DNA of 64,000 nucleotides, taken from NCBI GenBank assembly GCA_028704435.1, contig JAQWFL010000001.1, positions 124,001 through 188,000 of the forward strand, in the 5' to 3' direction. Of the stretch, positions 18,092-27,423 are shown one piece after another. The position numbers and the translations under genes were made by a program. The first letter of the stretch is position 1; every line of letters begins with the position of its first letter. Under the pieces are notes generated by a model. It was not told where the DNA came from. It saw nothing but the letters and a program-made list of their open reading frames with translations, and did not search any database. The DNA is from Anaerostipes sp. GTDB lineage: Bacteria > Bacillota > Clostridia > Lachnospirales > Lachnospiraceae.

Positions 18092-19054
18092 ATGGAATGG
18101 AAGAAAATCACAATCCACACAAGTACGGATGCGGTGGATTTTTTGAGTAGTGAATTATATGATATTGGAATTACAGGAATCGAAGTAGTAGATCATGTAC
18201 CTTTGTCTCAGGAAGAGATTGATGCCATGTTTGTGGAAGTATTATCTGACCACGAACCAGTGGATGATGGAAAGGCTATGATTCACTGTTATCTGGATGA
18301 GAATATGGATGTAGAAGATATGGGAATGAAGATTCAGGAGATTCTACAAAGAGTATCAAGGTTCGTGAAGATTGGAGAAGGTACCATTGATTATGGAACT
18401 ACAAAGGAAGAAGACTGGGTGAATAACTGGAAGAAGTTTTTCAAGCCTCTTCGTTTAGATGATACCATTGTCATTAAGCCAACATGGGAGACATTAGAAG
18501 ACCAGAAGGATGATGATATTGTCATCGAGATTGACCCTGGAACTGCATTTGGAACAGGCTCACATGAAACAACAAGACTTTGTATTGAGGGCATGAAAGA
18601 ACAGATTCATGAAAAGACCAGAATGTTAGACGTAGGATGTGGAAGTGGAATTCTGTCTATTATTGGGTTGAAGCTTGGAGCAGGTCATGCAGTAATGACG
18701 GATATTGACCCAAGAGCTATTCCGCCAGCAAAAGAAAATATGCATGTTAATCACATCACAGATGATAAATTCCAAGTGTATCAGGGAAATGTTTTAGAGG
18801 ATGATGATTTTTGCGTATCGCTGGGAGAGCATACCTATGACCTTGTAGTCGCAAATATTTTAGCAGATGTAATTATTCCATTGACATCTATTGTGGGAAG
18901 ATTTTTAAAGGAAGATGGACGATTTGTCATTTCTGGTATTATCAATACAAAAGAAGAAGACGTGAAGAAACAGTTAGATGATTATGGATTTGAAGTGGAG
19001 AGTCGGCGTACCATGAAAGAATGGGTGTCTATGACGGCAAAGAGGAAGAAGTAA
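18092..19054 (+). CDS. prmA: Ribosomal protein L11 methyltransferase PrmA
   Basis: 320-residue SAM-dependent enzyme that methylates ribosomal protein L11. It has an N-terminal recognition domain, then motif I LDVGCGSGILSI (Asp180 region), TDIDPRAIPPAKENMHVN and the substrate-side motif VVANILADVI. The upstream segment DPGTAFGTGSHETT is a PrmA signature. It is first of a translation/RNA-modification operon. Confidence 0.96.
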   Translation: MEWKKITIHTSTDAVDFLSSELYDIGITGIEVVDHVPLSQEEIDAMFVEVLSDHEPVDDGKAMIHCYLDENMDVEDMGMKIQEILQRVSRFVKIGEGTIDYGTTKEEDWVNNWKKFFKPLRLDDTIVIKPTWETLEDQKDDDIVIEIDPGTAFGTGSHETTRLCIEGMKEQIHEKTRMLDVGCGSGILSIIGLKLGAGHAVMTDIDPRAIPPAKENMHVNHITDDKFQVYQGNVLEDDDFCVSLGEHTYDLVVANILADVIIPLTSIVGRFLKEDGRFVISGIINTKEEDVKKQLDDYGFEVESRRTMKEWVSMTAKRKK

Positions 19055-19055
19055 T

Positions 19056-19796
19056 ATGTATCGATTTTTTATAGAAGAACATCAGATTCAAGAAGAATAT
19101 ATCTATATCGAAGGTGAAGACTTTAATCATATGAAGAATGTTCTTCGTATGAAGGAAGGGGAACATATTTATATAAGCACTGGAAAAGACTTAGAATATG
19201 AATGTGAGATTGAAGGATTTGAAGAATCCAGAGTGAAAGCTAGAATTGTTGATGTCCATGGAATGGAAACAGAATTAAGTACAAAGCTTGTATTGTTTCA
19301 AGGGATTCCCAAAGGGGATAAGATGGAATTTATCATTCAAAAAGCAGTGGAACTTGGTGTCAGTGAGATTGTTCCAGTTGCCATGAAGCGGTGTGTAGTA
19401 AAGCTAGATGCTAAGAAAACAGCCAAGAAAGTAACAAGGTGGAATGCCATTGCCCATAGTGCAGCAAAGCAGTCTAAGCGTGGAATCATACCAGAAGTTT
19501 CAGAGGTAAAAAGCTATACAGAAGCCTTATGTTATGCCAGAGAATTAGATGAGATTTTAGTACCCTATGAAGAGGAAAAAGGAATCCAATATTCGAAAGA
19601 ATTGGTAAAGCAGGCAAGGAATCATAAATCCATTGGAATTTTCATTGGACCAGAAGGTGGATTCGATGGAGATGAAATCCAAAAGGTTTGTGAAATTGGA
19701 GGAAAGACGTTAACTCTTGGAAAGAGAATTTTACGAACAGAGACAGCAGGGATGACCATGCTGTCCATCTTAATGTTTGAGTTGGAGGAAGAGTAA
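19056..19796 (+). CDS. rsmE: 16S rRNA (uridine1498-N3)-methyltransferase RsmE
   Basis: 246-residue SPOUT methyltransferase. It has an N-terminal PUA-like domain (FNHMKNVLRMKEGE), the SAM knot with IGPEGGFDGDEI, and LGKRILRTETA near the C-terminus. It begins 1 nt after prmA, implying coupled translation. Confidence 0.95.
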   Translation: MYRFFIEEHQIQEEYIYIEGEDFNHMKNVLRMKEGEHIYISTGKDLEYECEIEGFEESRVKARIVDVHGMETELSTKLVLFQGIPKGDKMEFIIQKAVELGVSEIVPVAMKRCVVKLDAKKTAKKVTRWNAIAHSAAKQSKRGIIPEVSEVKSYTEALCYARELDEILVPYEEEKGIQYSKELVKQARNHKSIGIFIGPEGGFDGDEIQKVCEIGGKTLTLGKRILRTETAGMTMLSILMFELEEE

Positions 19797-19797
19797 G

Positions 19798-20940
19798 TTG
19801 AGTATATATTTTGACAATGCGGCAACAACCAAGGTGTTTCCTGAAGTATTAGAAGGAATGAAAGAGGCTATGGAGATAGAATATGGCAATCCTTCTGCAA
19901 AATACACCTTAGGAATTGACGCAGAAAATAAAGTAAAAGAAGCACAGGAAAATATCGCAAAGTCTTTAAAAGCAAAAGCAAAAGAGATTATATTTACATC
20001 TGGAGGAACAGAGTCTAATAATTTTGCAATCATAGGAACAGCCATGGCAAATAAACGTCGTGGAATGCATATTATTACGTCAAGAATTGAACATGCTTCA
20101 GTTTATGAACCAATGTTTTATCTGGAAGATGAAGGATTTGAAATTACATTTTTGGATGTAGATGAACATGGGATTTTTGATTTAGAACAATTAAAAAATT
20201 CAATCCGTAAAGATACTATTTTAGTGTCATGTATGATGGTAAACAATGAAATTGGAGCCTTAGAACCAATCAAGGAAATGGGACAGATAATCAAAGCTGC
20301 CAACAAGGATACTATATTTCATGTAGATGCCATTCAGGCATATGGAAAAGTATCAATTACGCCAAAGAATATGAATATTGATTTACTTTCCATGAGTGGT
20401 CATAAAATCCATGGACCAAAGGGTGTTGGATTTTTATATATCAAAGAAAAAACTAGAATTAAGCCTCTTATTTTAGGTGGAGGGCAGCAAAAAGGAATGC
20501 GTTCTGGAACTGAAAATGTACCGGGAATCGTTGGACTTGGAATTGCATGTAAGAAAATGACAGATAAATTACAAGAACATGAAGCCAAGATTGGAGAAGT
20601 GAAGGAATATTTTTGCAGCCGTATAACAGAGGTAGAGGATATTAAGGACAATTCAGGGGCTGCACCCCATGTTGCAAGTATTAGTTTTAAAGGAATTCGA
20701 AGTGAAGTGTTGCTACACGCATTGGAAGACAAGGGGATTTTTGTTTCCAGTGGTTCTGCTTGTTCCTCTAATAAGCCGCAAATCAGTGGAACATTAAAGG
20801 CAATTGGCTTGCCAGATGAGTATAGAGATGGTACACTACGATTTAGTTTTTGCCTTGAGAATACAAAAGAAGAAGTAGATATATGTATCGATGCAATCAA
20901 AGAATTAGCGCCAATGCTGCGCAGATTTACAAGAAGATAA
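19798..20940 (+). CDS. Cysteine desulfurase (NifS/IscS-like), partner of ThiI
   Basis: PLP enzyme that removes sulfur from cysteine. The TTG at 19798 is chosen because GGAGG (19784-19788) is 9 nt upstream and the protein then begins LSIYFDNAATTK. Also seen are FTSGGTESNN, the PLP lysine in SMSGHKIHGPKG, and the active-site Cys loop SSGSACSSNKP. 380 residues. It lies 15 bp before thiI, as the dedicated NifZ/ThiI pair does in Bacillus for 4-thiouridine, so tRNA thiolation is the likely job. Confidence 0.93.
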   Translation: MSIYFDNAATTKVFPEVLEGMKEAMEIEYGNPSAKYTLGIDAENKVKEAQENIAKSLKAKAKEIIFTSGGTESNNFAIIGTAMANKRRGMHIITSRIEHASVYEPMFYLEDEGFEITFLDVDEHGIFDLEQLKNSIRKDTILVSCMMVNNEIGALEPIKEMGQIIKAANKDTIFHVDAIQAYGKVSITPKNMNIDLLSMSGHKIHGPKGVGFLYIKEKTRIKPLILGGGQQKGMRSGTENVPGIVGLGIACKKMTDKLQEHEAKIGEVKEYFCSRITEVEDIKDNSGAAPHVASISFKGIRSEVLLHALEDKGIFVSSGSACSSNKPQISGTLKAIGLPDEYRDGTLRFSFCLENTKEEVDICIDAIKELAPMLRRFTRR

Positions 20941-20955
20941 AGAAGGAGAATATAA

Positions 20956-22143
20956 ATGCAGGTAAAATCATTTTTAATTAAATATGCGGAAATCGGAATC
21001 AAAGGAAAGAACCGCTACATGTTTGAAGATGCTCTAGTTCGTCAAATTCGTTATGCAATGAAATCAGTGGGGGATTTTAAAGTCCGTAAAGAATCAGGAC
21101 GTGTCTTTGTAGAAGCACAGGGAGAGTTTGATTATGACGAGGCAGTTGAAGGTTTAAAAACAGTTTTTGGAATCGTAGGAATCTGTCCAATGGTGGAAGA
21201 AGAAGTCAAAGATATGGATCATTTACGAGAGAGCGTTGTAAAGTATTTTGGAGAAAAATACCCAGACCGCAACGTGACATTTAAGGTAAATGCTAGACGT
21301 GGAGATAAGCAGTTCCCGTTAAATTCCATGGAAATTAACATGGATCTAGGAGAAAAGCTGTTAGAGGCATATCCAGAGTTGAAAGTAGACGTTCATAAAC
21401 CAGATATTATGTTAAATGTAGAAGTGAGAAAACAAATCTATATTTATTCTGAAATCATCAAAGGACCAGGTGGAATGCCAGTGGGAACCAACGGACGTGC
21501 TATGTTATTGCTATCTGGAGGAATCGACAGTCCAGTAGCAGGGTATATGATTGCAAAACGTGGAGTTCGTATTGATGCAACTTATTTTCATGCACCTCCT
21601 TATACAAGTGAGAGAGCAAAACAAAAGGTAGTTGATTTGGCAAAAATCGTTTCTAAATATTCAGGGCCAATTCACCTTCATGTTGTTAATTTTACAGACA
21701 TTCAATTGGCAATTTATGAAAAATGTCCTCATGATGAATTAACTATTATTATGAGACGTTATATGATGAAAATTGCAGAACATTTTGCAAAGGAAAGAGA
21801 TGGACTTGCCTTGATTACAGGAGAAAGTATTGGACAGGTAGCAAGCCAGACTATTCATAATCTTGCAATTACCAACGAAGTTTGTACAATGCCAGTTTTC
21901 CGTCCATGTATCGGTATGGATAAGCAGGAGATTGTTGATATTTCAGAGAAAATTGACACCTTTGAAACTTCCATTCAGCCATTTGAAGACTGCTGTACTA
22001 TTTTCGTTGCAAAACATCCAGTAACAAAAGGAAATTTATCAAGAATTGAAAAATCAGAAAGAAAGCTAGACGATGTGATTGATGATTTAATGAAACAGGC
22101 CATTGATTCTACAGAAGTCATCGTCGTAGATGGAAGGGAATAA
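20956..22143 (+). CDS. thiI: tRNA 4-thiouridine synthase ThiI
   Basis: 395 residues. N-terminal ferredoxin-like and THUMP domains (KYAEIGIKGKNR; VNARRGDKQFPLNS) precede a PP-loop SGGIDS at 187-192. There is no C-terminal rhodanese domain, as in most Gram-positive ThiI, so sulfur must come from the neighbouring desulfurase. It is directly followed by mtaB with no gap. Confidence 0.96.
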   Translation: MQVKSFLIKYAEIGIKGKNRYMFEDALVRQIRYAMKSVGDFKVRKESGRVFVEAQGEFDYDEAVEGLKTVFGIVGICPMVEEEVKDMDHLRESVVKYFGEKYPDRNVTFKVNARRGDKQFPLNSMEINMDLGEKLLEAYPELKVDVHKPDIMLNVEVRKQIYIYSEIIKGPGGMPVGTNGRAMLLLSGGIDSPVAGYMIAKRGVRIDATYFHAPPYTSERAKQKVVDLAKIVSKYSGPIHLHVVNFTDIQLAIYEKCPHDELTIIMRRYMMKIAEHFAKERDGLALITGESIGQVASQTIHNLAITNEVCTMPVFRPCIGMDKQEIVDISEKIDTFETSIQPFEDCCTIFVAKHPVTKGNLSRIEKSERKLDDVIDDLMKQAIDSTEVIVVDGRE

Positions 22144-23448
22144 ATGAGTTTAAAGAATCGAAAAGCGACTATTATTACGCTTGGCTGTAAAGTAAATCAA
22201 TATGAATCAGATGCAATGTATGAAATGCTGAAAAAGGCAGGAGTCAAAGAAGTTTCGCCGAAAGAAAATCCAGATATTTATATTGTAAATACTTGTTCTG
22301 TGACCAATATGGCAGAAAGAAAATCAAGACAAATGCTTCATCGTGCCAAGAAGAGGAATCCCAATGTAGTTGTAGCTGCAGTAGGATGTTATGCTCAAGT
22401 TGGAAAAGATGATTTAGAAAAGGATGCTAACATTGATTTGATTATTGGAAATAACAGAAAGCATGAAATTGTATCTATTTTAGAAGCATTTTATGAAGAA
22501 CACCGTTCAGGAATTGATGTAATTGATATTAATGACCAAGAACAGGTCTATGAAGAGATGAGTGTGGAACACATAAATGACCACACAAGAGCATACATTA
22601 AAGTACAAGACGGCTGTAATCAGTTCTGTTCTTACTGTATTATTCCTTATGCAAGGGGACGTGTGAGAAGCAGAAAGATGGAAGACGTTATCCATGAAAT
22701 TTCCAATTTAGCCAAGGCAGGATATCAGGAATTTGTAATCACTGGAATTCACGTATGTTCTTATGGAACAGATTTAGAAGAAGATATTACCTTGATTCAT
22801 TTAATTGAAAAGATTTCTCAAATAGAGGAAGTGAGACGTATTCGTTTAGGATCATTAGAGCCAAGGATTGTGACGGAAGAAAATCTAAGACGTTTAAAGA
22901 AAATCAAAGAGTTTTGCCCACATTTTCATTTATCCATTCAAAGTGGGTGTGACAACACATTAAAGCGTATGAATCGTAAATATACCACAAGTGATATCAA
23001 AGACATTTGTCAGTTGATCCGAAAGCATTTTGATACCCCTGCATTGACAACAGATATTATTGTAGGGTTTCCAGGAGAAACCAAAGAAGATTTTGAGAAA
23101 ACAAAAGCATTTTTAGAAGAAATTAATCTATATGAAATGCATGTTTTTAAGTATTCAAAGCGAAAGGGAACGAAAGCTGCAGTTATGGAAGATCAAGTGC
23201 CAGATCATATGAAAACAAAGAGAAGTGGAGAGCTTCTTGACATGAGTAAACGACATCAAAAAGCATTTGAAACTGCCCAAATTGGAAAAGTGAAAGAAGT
23301 ATTATTTGAAGAGAAATTAAAAGACGATGCATTGGGAAGATATGTGGGACATACAAAAGAATATATTAAGGTTGCCATGACTTCAAATGAGCCGTTAGAA
23401 AACAAAATCAGGTCTGTAGAACTTACAAAATCATTGCTATTTTTCTAA
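22144..23448 (+). CDS. mtaB: tRNA t6A37 methylthiotransferase MtaB
   Basis: 434-residue radical-SAM enzyme that adds methylthio to t6A37 of tRNA. The N-terminal cluster cysteines are in TLGCKVNQYESDAM, NTCSVTN and VGCYAQ. The radical-SAM motif is C158-x3-C162-x2-C165 (CNQFCSYC). A C-terminal TRAM-like end follows. KVNQYES is diagnostic for MtaB rather than MiaB or RimO. Starts 0 nt after thiI. Confidence 0.95.
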   Translation: MSLKNRKATIITLGCKVNQYESDAMYEMLKKAGVKEVSPKENPDIYIVNTCSVTNMAERKSRQMLHRAKKRNPNVVVAAVGCYAQVGKDDLEKDANIDLIIGNNRKHEIVSILEAFYEEHRSGIDVIDINDQEQVYEEMSVEHINDHTRAYIKVQDGCNQFCSYCIIPYARGRVRSRKMEDVIHEISNLAKAGYQEFVITGIHVCSYGTDLEEDITLIHLIEKISQIEEVRRIRLGSLEPRIVTEENLRRLKKIKEFCPHFHLSIQSGCDNTLKRMNRKYTTSDIKDICQLIRKHFDTPALTTDIIVGFPGETKEDFEKTKAFLEEINLYEMHVFKYSKRKGTKAAVMEDQVPDHMKTKRSGELLDMSKRHQKAFETAQIGKVKEVLFEEKLKDDALGRYVGHTKEYIKVAMTSNEPLENKIRSVELTKSLLFF

Positions 23449-23493
23449 TTATATATTAGAATGGTGATAGGAAATGAAAAGGACGTGATAAAC

Positions 23494-23751
23494 ATGGATA
23501 AGAATCAAACACAATATTTTAATGTAGTAAAAGAGGAACTAGATGTTTATAAGATTCTTGAGAGAGTTTACGAAGCATTAGAAGAGAAGGGATATAATCC
23601 TGTCAATCAGATGGTAGGTTATGTTATGTCTGGAGATCCGACATACATTACAAGCCATAAGAACGCAAGAAGTATAATTGGTAAAGTAGAACGTGATGAA
23701 ATCATTGAAGTTTTATTTGAGAATTATATTGAGACAAGATTTAATAAGTAG
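23494..23751 (+). CDS. ireB: IreB-family regulatory phosphoprotein (UPF0297)
   Basis: 85 residues beginning [22 protein letters not shown]. The run [20 protein letters not shown] is highly conserved in IreB, a target of the IreK/PrkC kinase in Enterococcus. It is first of the ireB-ruvX-DUF1292 cluster that is common in Clostridia. The start at 23494 is chosen by homology; upstream in-frame codons lack support. Confidence 0.93.
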   Translation: MDKNQTQYFNVVKEELDVYKILERVYEALEEKGYNPVNQMVGYVMSGDPTYITSHKNARSIIGKVERDEIIEVLFENYIETRFNK

Positions 23752-23757
23752 AACGGT

Positions 23758-24174
23758 ATGAGAATTTTAGGATTAGATTATGGAACAAAGACGGTTGGTG
23801 TTGCTCTTAGTGATGAGCTAGGGGTAACAGCGCAGCCCTTTGAAACCATAACAAGAAAAGATGAGAACAAGCTTCGAAAGACCTATGCAAGGATTGAAGC
23901 GATTATAGAAGAATATCATGTAGATAAGATCGTGTTAGGATATCCAAAGAACATGAATAATACCATCGGAGAACGTGGAGAGGCTACAGAAGCTTTCCGC
24001 GATAATTTAGTGCGTAGAACTGGAGCCGAAGTTATTTTATGGGATGAGAGACTTACAACGGTAGCATCGGAGAAGATATTAATGGAGTCAGGGGTACGAA
24101 GAGAGAATCGTAAGAAGGTCATTGACCAGGTGGCTGCTTCATTAATTTTACAAGGATATTTAGATTCTTTGTAG
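23758..24174 (+). CDS. ruvX: Holliday junction resolvase-like protein RuvX/YqgF
   Basis: 138 residues of the RNase-H-like YqgF family. [22 protein letters not shown] carries the first catalytic Asp. The WDERLTT and [14 protein letters not shown] motifs match. YqgF acts in pre-16S rRNA end processing in several bacteria. It starts 6 nt after ireB. Confidence 0.95.
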   Translation: MRILGLDYGTKTVGVALSDELGVTAQPFETITRKDENKLRKTYARIEAIIEEYHVDKIVLGYPKNMNNTIGERGEATEAFRDNLVRRTGAEVILWDERLTTVASEKILMESGVRRENRKKVIDQVAASLILQGYLDSL

Positions 24175-24185
24175 AAAGGTAAAGT

Positions 24186-24449
24186 ATGGACGAAAAGAAC
24201 AGAATTTCATTTCTTGACGATGACGGTCAAGAAGTTGAATTTATGGTTATAGAGCAGACGAAATTAGCTGGAAAGAATTATCTATTAGTTGCAGATTCTT
24301 TAGAGGAAGATGGAGTTATCTTAATTCTAAAGCAGTCAGGAACTGAAGATAAGTTAGATTCGTATGTAATTGTAGAAGGTGAACAAGAACTTGAAGTTAT
24401 ATCCAAGATTTTTAATGAATTATTAGAAGATTATGATTTATTAGTGTGA
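24186..24449 (+). CDS. DUF1292 family protein
   Basis: 87-residue acidic protein (ISFLDDDGQEVEFMVIEQTKLAGKNYLLV) matching the DUF1292/YrzB pattern. Function unknown. Its constant position after ruvX across Firmicutes supports the call. Confidence 0.88.
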   Translation: MDEKNRISFLDDDGQEVEFMVIEQTKLAGKNYLLVADSLEEDGVILILKQSGTEDKLDSYVIVEGEQELEVISKIFNELLEDYDLLV

Positions 24450-24476
24450 TGCGGGATTTAAAATATTTTGAATTTA

Positions 24477-24523
24477 GATGATGGCATGTTCAGAAAGAAA
24501 AATGGGACACCATCATCCTTTTT
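24477..24523 (+). terminator. Probable terminator after DUF1292 gene
   Basis: GATGATGG/CCATCATC stem with a long loop of about 25 nt, then CTTTTT. Confidence 0.65.
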
Positions 24524-24579
24524 CGTTATCCATATAACTAAAGTTAGAACGGTAAAGAGTTAGTAGAGGAGGAGTTATT

Positions 24580-26379
24580 TTGAAGTCAGAAGACAACAAA
24601 GAAGTAAAAGAAACCCCAAAGAATGAGACGAACAATGGGGAGAAGAATCAACAAGAACAAAAGAGACCATATAGACCACGTCCCCAAGGGGCAAAAAACA
24701 ATCGAAGACCAAGACCAGCAGCTAAGAAAATAGGTGCAATCAAGGTAATCCCATTAGGTGGATTAGGACAGATTGGAATGAACATTACAGCATTTGAATA
24801 TAACAATAATATTCTAATTGTTGACTGTGGAATTGCATTTCCAGATGATGATATGTTAGGAATTGATTTAGTGATTCCAGATATCACATATTTGAAGGAG
24901 AACGCTGGAAAGATTAAAGGCTTGGTAATTACCCATGGTCACGAAGATCATATTGGTGGTATTCCATATTTAGAGAAAGAATTGAATGTTCCTGTATATG
25001 CAACAAAATTAACCATGGGATTGATTGATAAGAAGCTAAAAGAACATGGACTGTTAAAGCAGGTTCAAAGAAATGTTGTATCATTTGGCGACAACATTAA
25101 GTTGGGTAATTTTCAAGTGGAATTTATTAAGACGAACCATAGTATAGCAGACGCAGCGGCACTTGCAATTCGTACGCCGGCTGGAATGATTGTTCATACA
25201 GGAGATTTTAAAATTGATCATACACCATTGTTTGGAGAAGCAATTGATCTTGCTCGCTTCGCAGAACTTGGACAAGAAGGAGTTTTGGCATTGATGGCAG
25301 ATAGTACCAATGCTGAAAGACCTGGTTACACATTATCAGAGAAGAAAGTTGCAAAGACATTAGATGGTATTTTTGCAGAACATCCCAAAGGAAGAATTAT
25401 TGTTGCAACCTTTGCATCTAACGTGGACCGTGTACAGCAAATTATTAATTCTGCTCATAAATACAAACGAAAAGTTGCAGTAGAAGGTCGCAGCATGGTA
25501 AATATTATCGATACAGCATCAGAGCTTGGGTATATTAAGGTTCCAAAGAATACACTTATCGAAACAGAGCAAATTAAAGATTATCCAAATAATAAGATTG
25601 TATTGATTACCACTGGAAGTCAGGGAGAGACCATGGCGGCACTTTCTCGTATGGCTAACTCAACTCATCGAAAGGTGTCAATTGTTCCAACCGATACCAT
25701 CGTATTTAGTTCTAGCCCAATTCCTGGAAATGAAAAGAATGTATCAAACATTATGAATGAACTTGCAATGATGGGTGCAAAAGTAGTATTTCAAGATACT
25801 CATGTATCAGGACATGCCTGCCGAGAAGAACTCCGTTTGATTTATGCGTTGACAAAACCTAAATATGCAATCCCTGTACATGGAGAATATCGCCATCTAA
25901 TGCGTCATAAAGAGTTAGCAGAAGAGATGGGAATTAGAAAAGACCATGTCTTTGTATTAGAAGAGGGAGATGTTCTTGAAGTAAATAAGCGTACTGCAAA
26001 GAAAACAGGTAAAGTACCAGCACGTGGAATTATGGTAGATGGTTTAGGTATTGGAGATGTTGGAAATATTGTATTGAATGACCGTCGTCAGTTGTCAGAG
26101 AATGGATTGATGATTGTGACTGTAACTCTTGAAAAATATGGAAATACAATTTTAGCAGGACCGGATATTGTTTCTAGAGGATTTGTATATGTAAGAGAAT
26201 CTGAATCCTTGATGGAAGAGTCAAGAAAGGTTGTTGCAAAGGCAGTAGATGATTGTCTAAGTCATAATATTACAGACTGGGCAAGACTAAAGAATGCAAT
26301 TAAAGATTCTTTGAGTAACTATATTTGGAAGAAGACAAAAAGAAGTCCGATGATTTTACCAATTATTACTGAAATTTAG
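24580..26379 (+). CDS. rnj: Ribonuclease J
   Basis: 599-residue metallo-beta-lactamase/beta-CASP ribonuclease (5'-3' exo and endo). TTG start with GGAGGAG upstream. Residues 1 to about 48 form a hydrophilic, Pro/Arg/Asn-rich extension ahead of the normal start IGAIKVIPLGGLGQIG. Metal ligands are in THGHEDHIGG (H119, H121, D123, H124). The extension makes it about 45 residues longer than Bacillus RNase J1 and may bind RNA or a partner. Confidence 0.94.
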   Translation: MKSEDNKEVKETPKNETNNGEKNQQEQKRPYRPRPQGAKNNRRPRPAAKKIGAIKVIPLGGLGQIGMNITAFEYNNNILIVDCGIAFPDDDMLGIDLVIPDITYLKENAGKIKGLVITHGHEDHIGGIPYLEKELNVPVYATKLTMGLIDKKLKEHGLLKQVQRNVVSFGDNIKLGNFQVEFIKTNHSIADAAALAIRTPAGMIVHTGDFKIDHTPLFGEAIDLARFAELGQEGVLALMADSTNAERPGYTLSEKKVAKTLDGIFAEHPKGRIIVATFASNVDRVQQIINSAHKYKRKVAVEGRSMVNIIDTASELGYIKVPKNTLIETEQIKDYPNNKIVLITTGSQGETMAALSRMANSTHRKVSIVPTDTIVFSSSPIPGNEKNVSNIMNELAMMGAKVVFQDTHVSGHACREELRLIYALTKPKYAIPVHGEYRHLMRHKELAEEMGIRKDHVFVLEEGDVLEVNKRTAKKTGKVPARGIMVDGLGIGDVGNIVLNDRRQLSENGLMIVTVTLEKYGNTILAGPDIVSRGFVYVRESESLMEESRKVVAKAVDDCLSHNITDWARLKNAIKDSLSNYIWKKTKRSPMILPIITEI

Positions 26380-26394
26380 TAAAGGCGGGAAACC

Positions 26395-26778
26395 ATGAGA
26401 ATAAAACGATTGAGTATACTATATCTGAAAACTATATATAATATTTTGCTGGTAGGGGTACTCTTTGGTTTGCTATTCTTTGGTTACTATTTCGCTTATC
26501 AGACATTTTCAAATGATCCATATGATTCTGTAGATGTAAAGACAGAACTTATTACGATTACATCAAAGGATTCAGTAGAAAAGGTTGCAAGAAAACTTAG
26601 AAAAAAAGATTTAATTATAGGCAGATACCAGTTTCAAATGCGAAAATCTTGTTCCAAGTATCGCACACAAAATTTTATGCCAGGTACCTATAGAATATCA
26701 AGCTCTTTTGGAATCGAAGATATTATTGCAATACTGACAGGGGAGAGTAAACAAGTAGATGAAAGGAATCAATCATGA
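26395..26778 (+). CDS. MltG-like N-terminal domain protein without the catalytic part
   Basis: 127 residues. A membrane segment (ILLVGVLFGLLFFGYYFAYQ) is followed by a LysM-like beta-alpha module (VDVKTELITITSKDSVEKVARKLRKKDLI, then MPGTYRISSSFGIEDIIAILTG). That module corresponds to the start of MltG/YceG endolytic transglycosylases. The catalytic Glu region is absent and the stop overlaps the next gene (ATGA). It is not necessarily broken, since short forms are known in Clostridia. Confidence 0.72.
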   Translation: MRIKRLSILYLKTIYNILLVGVLFGLLFFGYYFAYQTFSNDPYDSVDVKTELITITSKDSVEKVARKLRKKDLIIGRYQFQMRKSCSKYRTQNFMPGTYRISSSFGIEDIIAILTGESKQVDERNQS

Positions 26779-27422
26779 TAGTGAATCCAGGGATTGTGGA
26801 GTATCTCAATTCTCTAAATCGCGATGAACATGAATTGCTAGATGCAATTGAACAGGAAGCACGAGAGAATCATGTACCAATTGTAAAGCCAGAGACAAAA
26901 GATTTATTAAAATTTTTAGTATTAATGCAAAAGCCAAAGCGAATCTTAGAGGTAGGAGCCGCTGTTGGTTTTTCTGCATTATACATGAATCAATATCAGG
27001 ATACAGAGGGTACCATTGTTACCATTGAGAGAAATGAAAAAAGGATACAAAAAGCAAGAGAGAATTTTAAGCGAGCAAAAAAGGAAGCGTCAATTACTTT
27101 ATTAGAAGGAGATGCTGTTTCAATTTTAAAAGAATTAGAAGGAACTTTTGATTTTATTTTTGTAGATGCGGCGAAGGGCCAGTATATTCATTTTCTTGAG
27201 GATGTTCTACGCTTATTAAAACAAGATGGAGTGTTAATTTCAGACAATGTACTTCAAGATGGTGATATTGCTAAATCAAGATATGCAATTGAGCGACGAG
27301 ATCGTACGATTCACAAGAGAATGAGAGATTATTTATATACAATTAAGAATCATAAAGAATTAGAAACCACGATTTTACCAGTTGGTGATGGAGTGGCACT
27401 TAGTTTAAAAGTAGGAGATTAG
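26775..27422 (+). CDS. SAM-dependent O-methyltransferase (class I, family 3)
   Basis: 215 residues. Motif I RILEVGAAVGFSALYM, then TIERNEKRIQKARENFKRA, FDFIFVDAAKGQY and ISDNVLQDGDI, as in TrmR/catechol-O-methyltransferase-like enzymes. The Bacillus orthologue TrmR makes 5-methoxyuridine in tRNA, and the neighbourhood here (MltG-like upstream, U32 downstream) agrees. Confidence 0.88.
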   Translation: MIVNPGIVEYLNSLNRDEHELLDAIEQEARENHVPIVKPETKDLLKFLVLMQKPKRILEVGAAVGFSALYMNQYQDTEGTIVTIERNEKRIQKARENFKRAKKEASITLLEGDAVSILKELEGTFDFIFVDAAKGQYIHFLEDVLRLLKQDGVLISDNVLQDGDIAKSRYAIERRDRTIHKRMRDYLYTIKNHKELETTILPVGDGVALSLKVGD

Positions 27423-27423
27423 A

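Noticed and set aside
20400-21002. 200-codon minus-strand frame opposite the desulfurase
   Set aside because: Shadow of the desulfurase and thiI start; no motif, no ribosome site.
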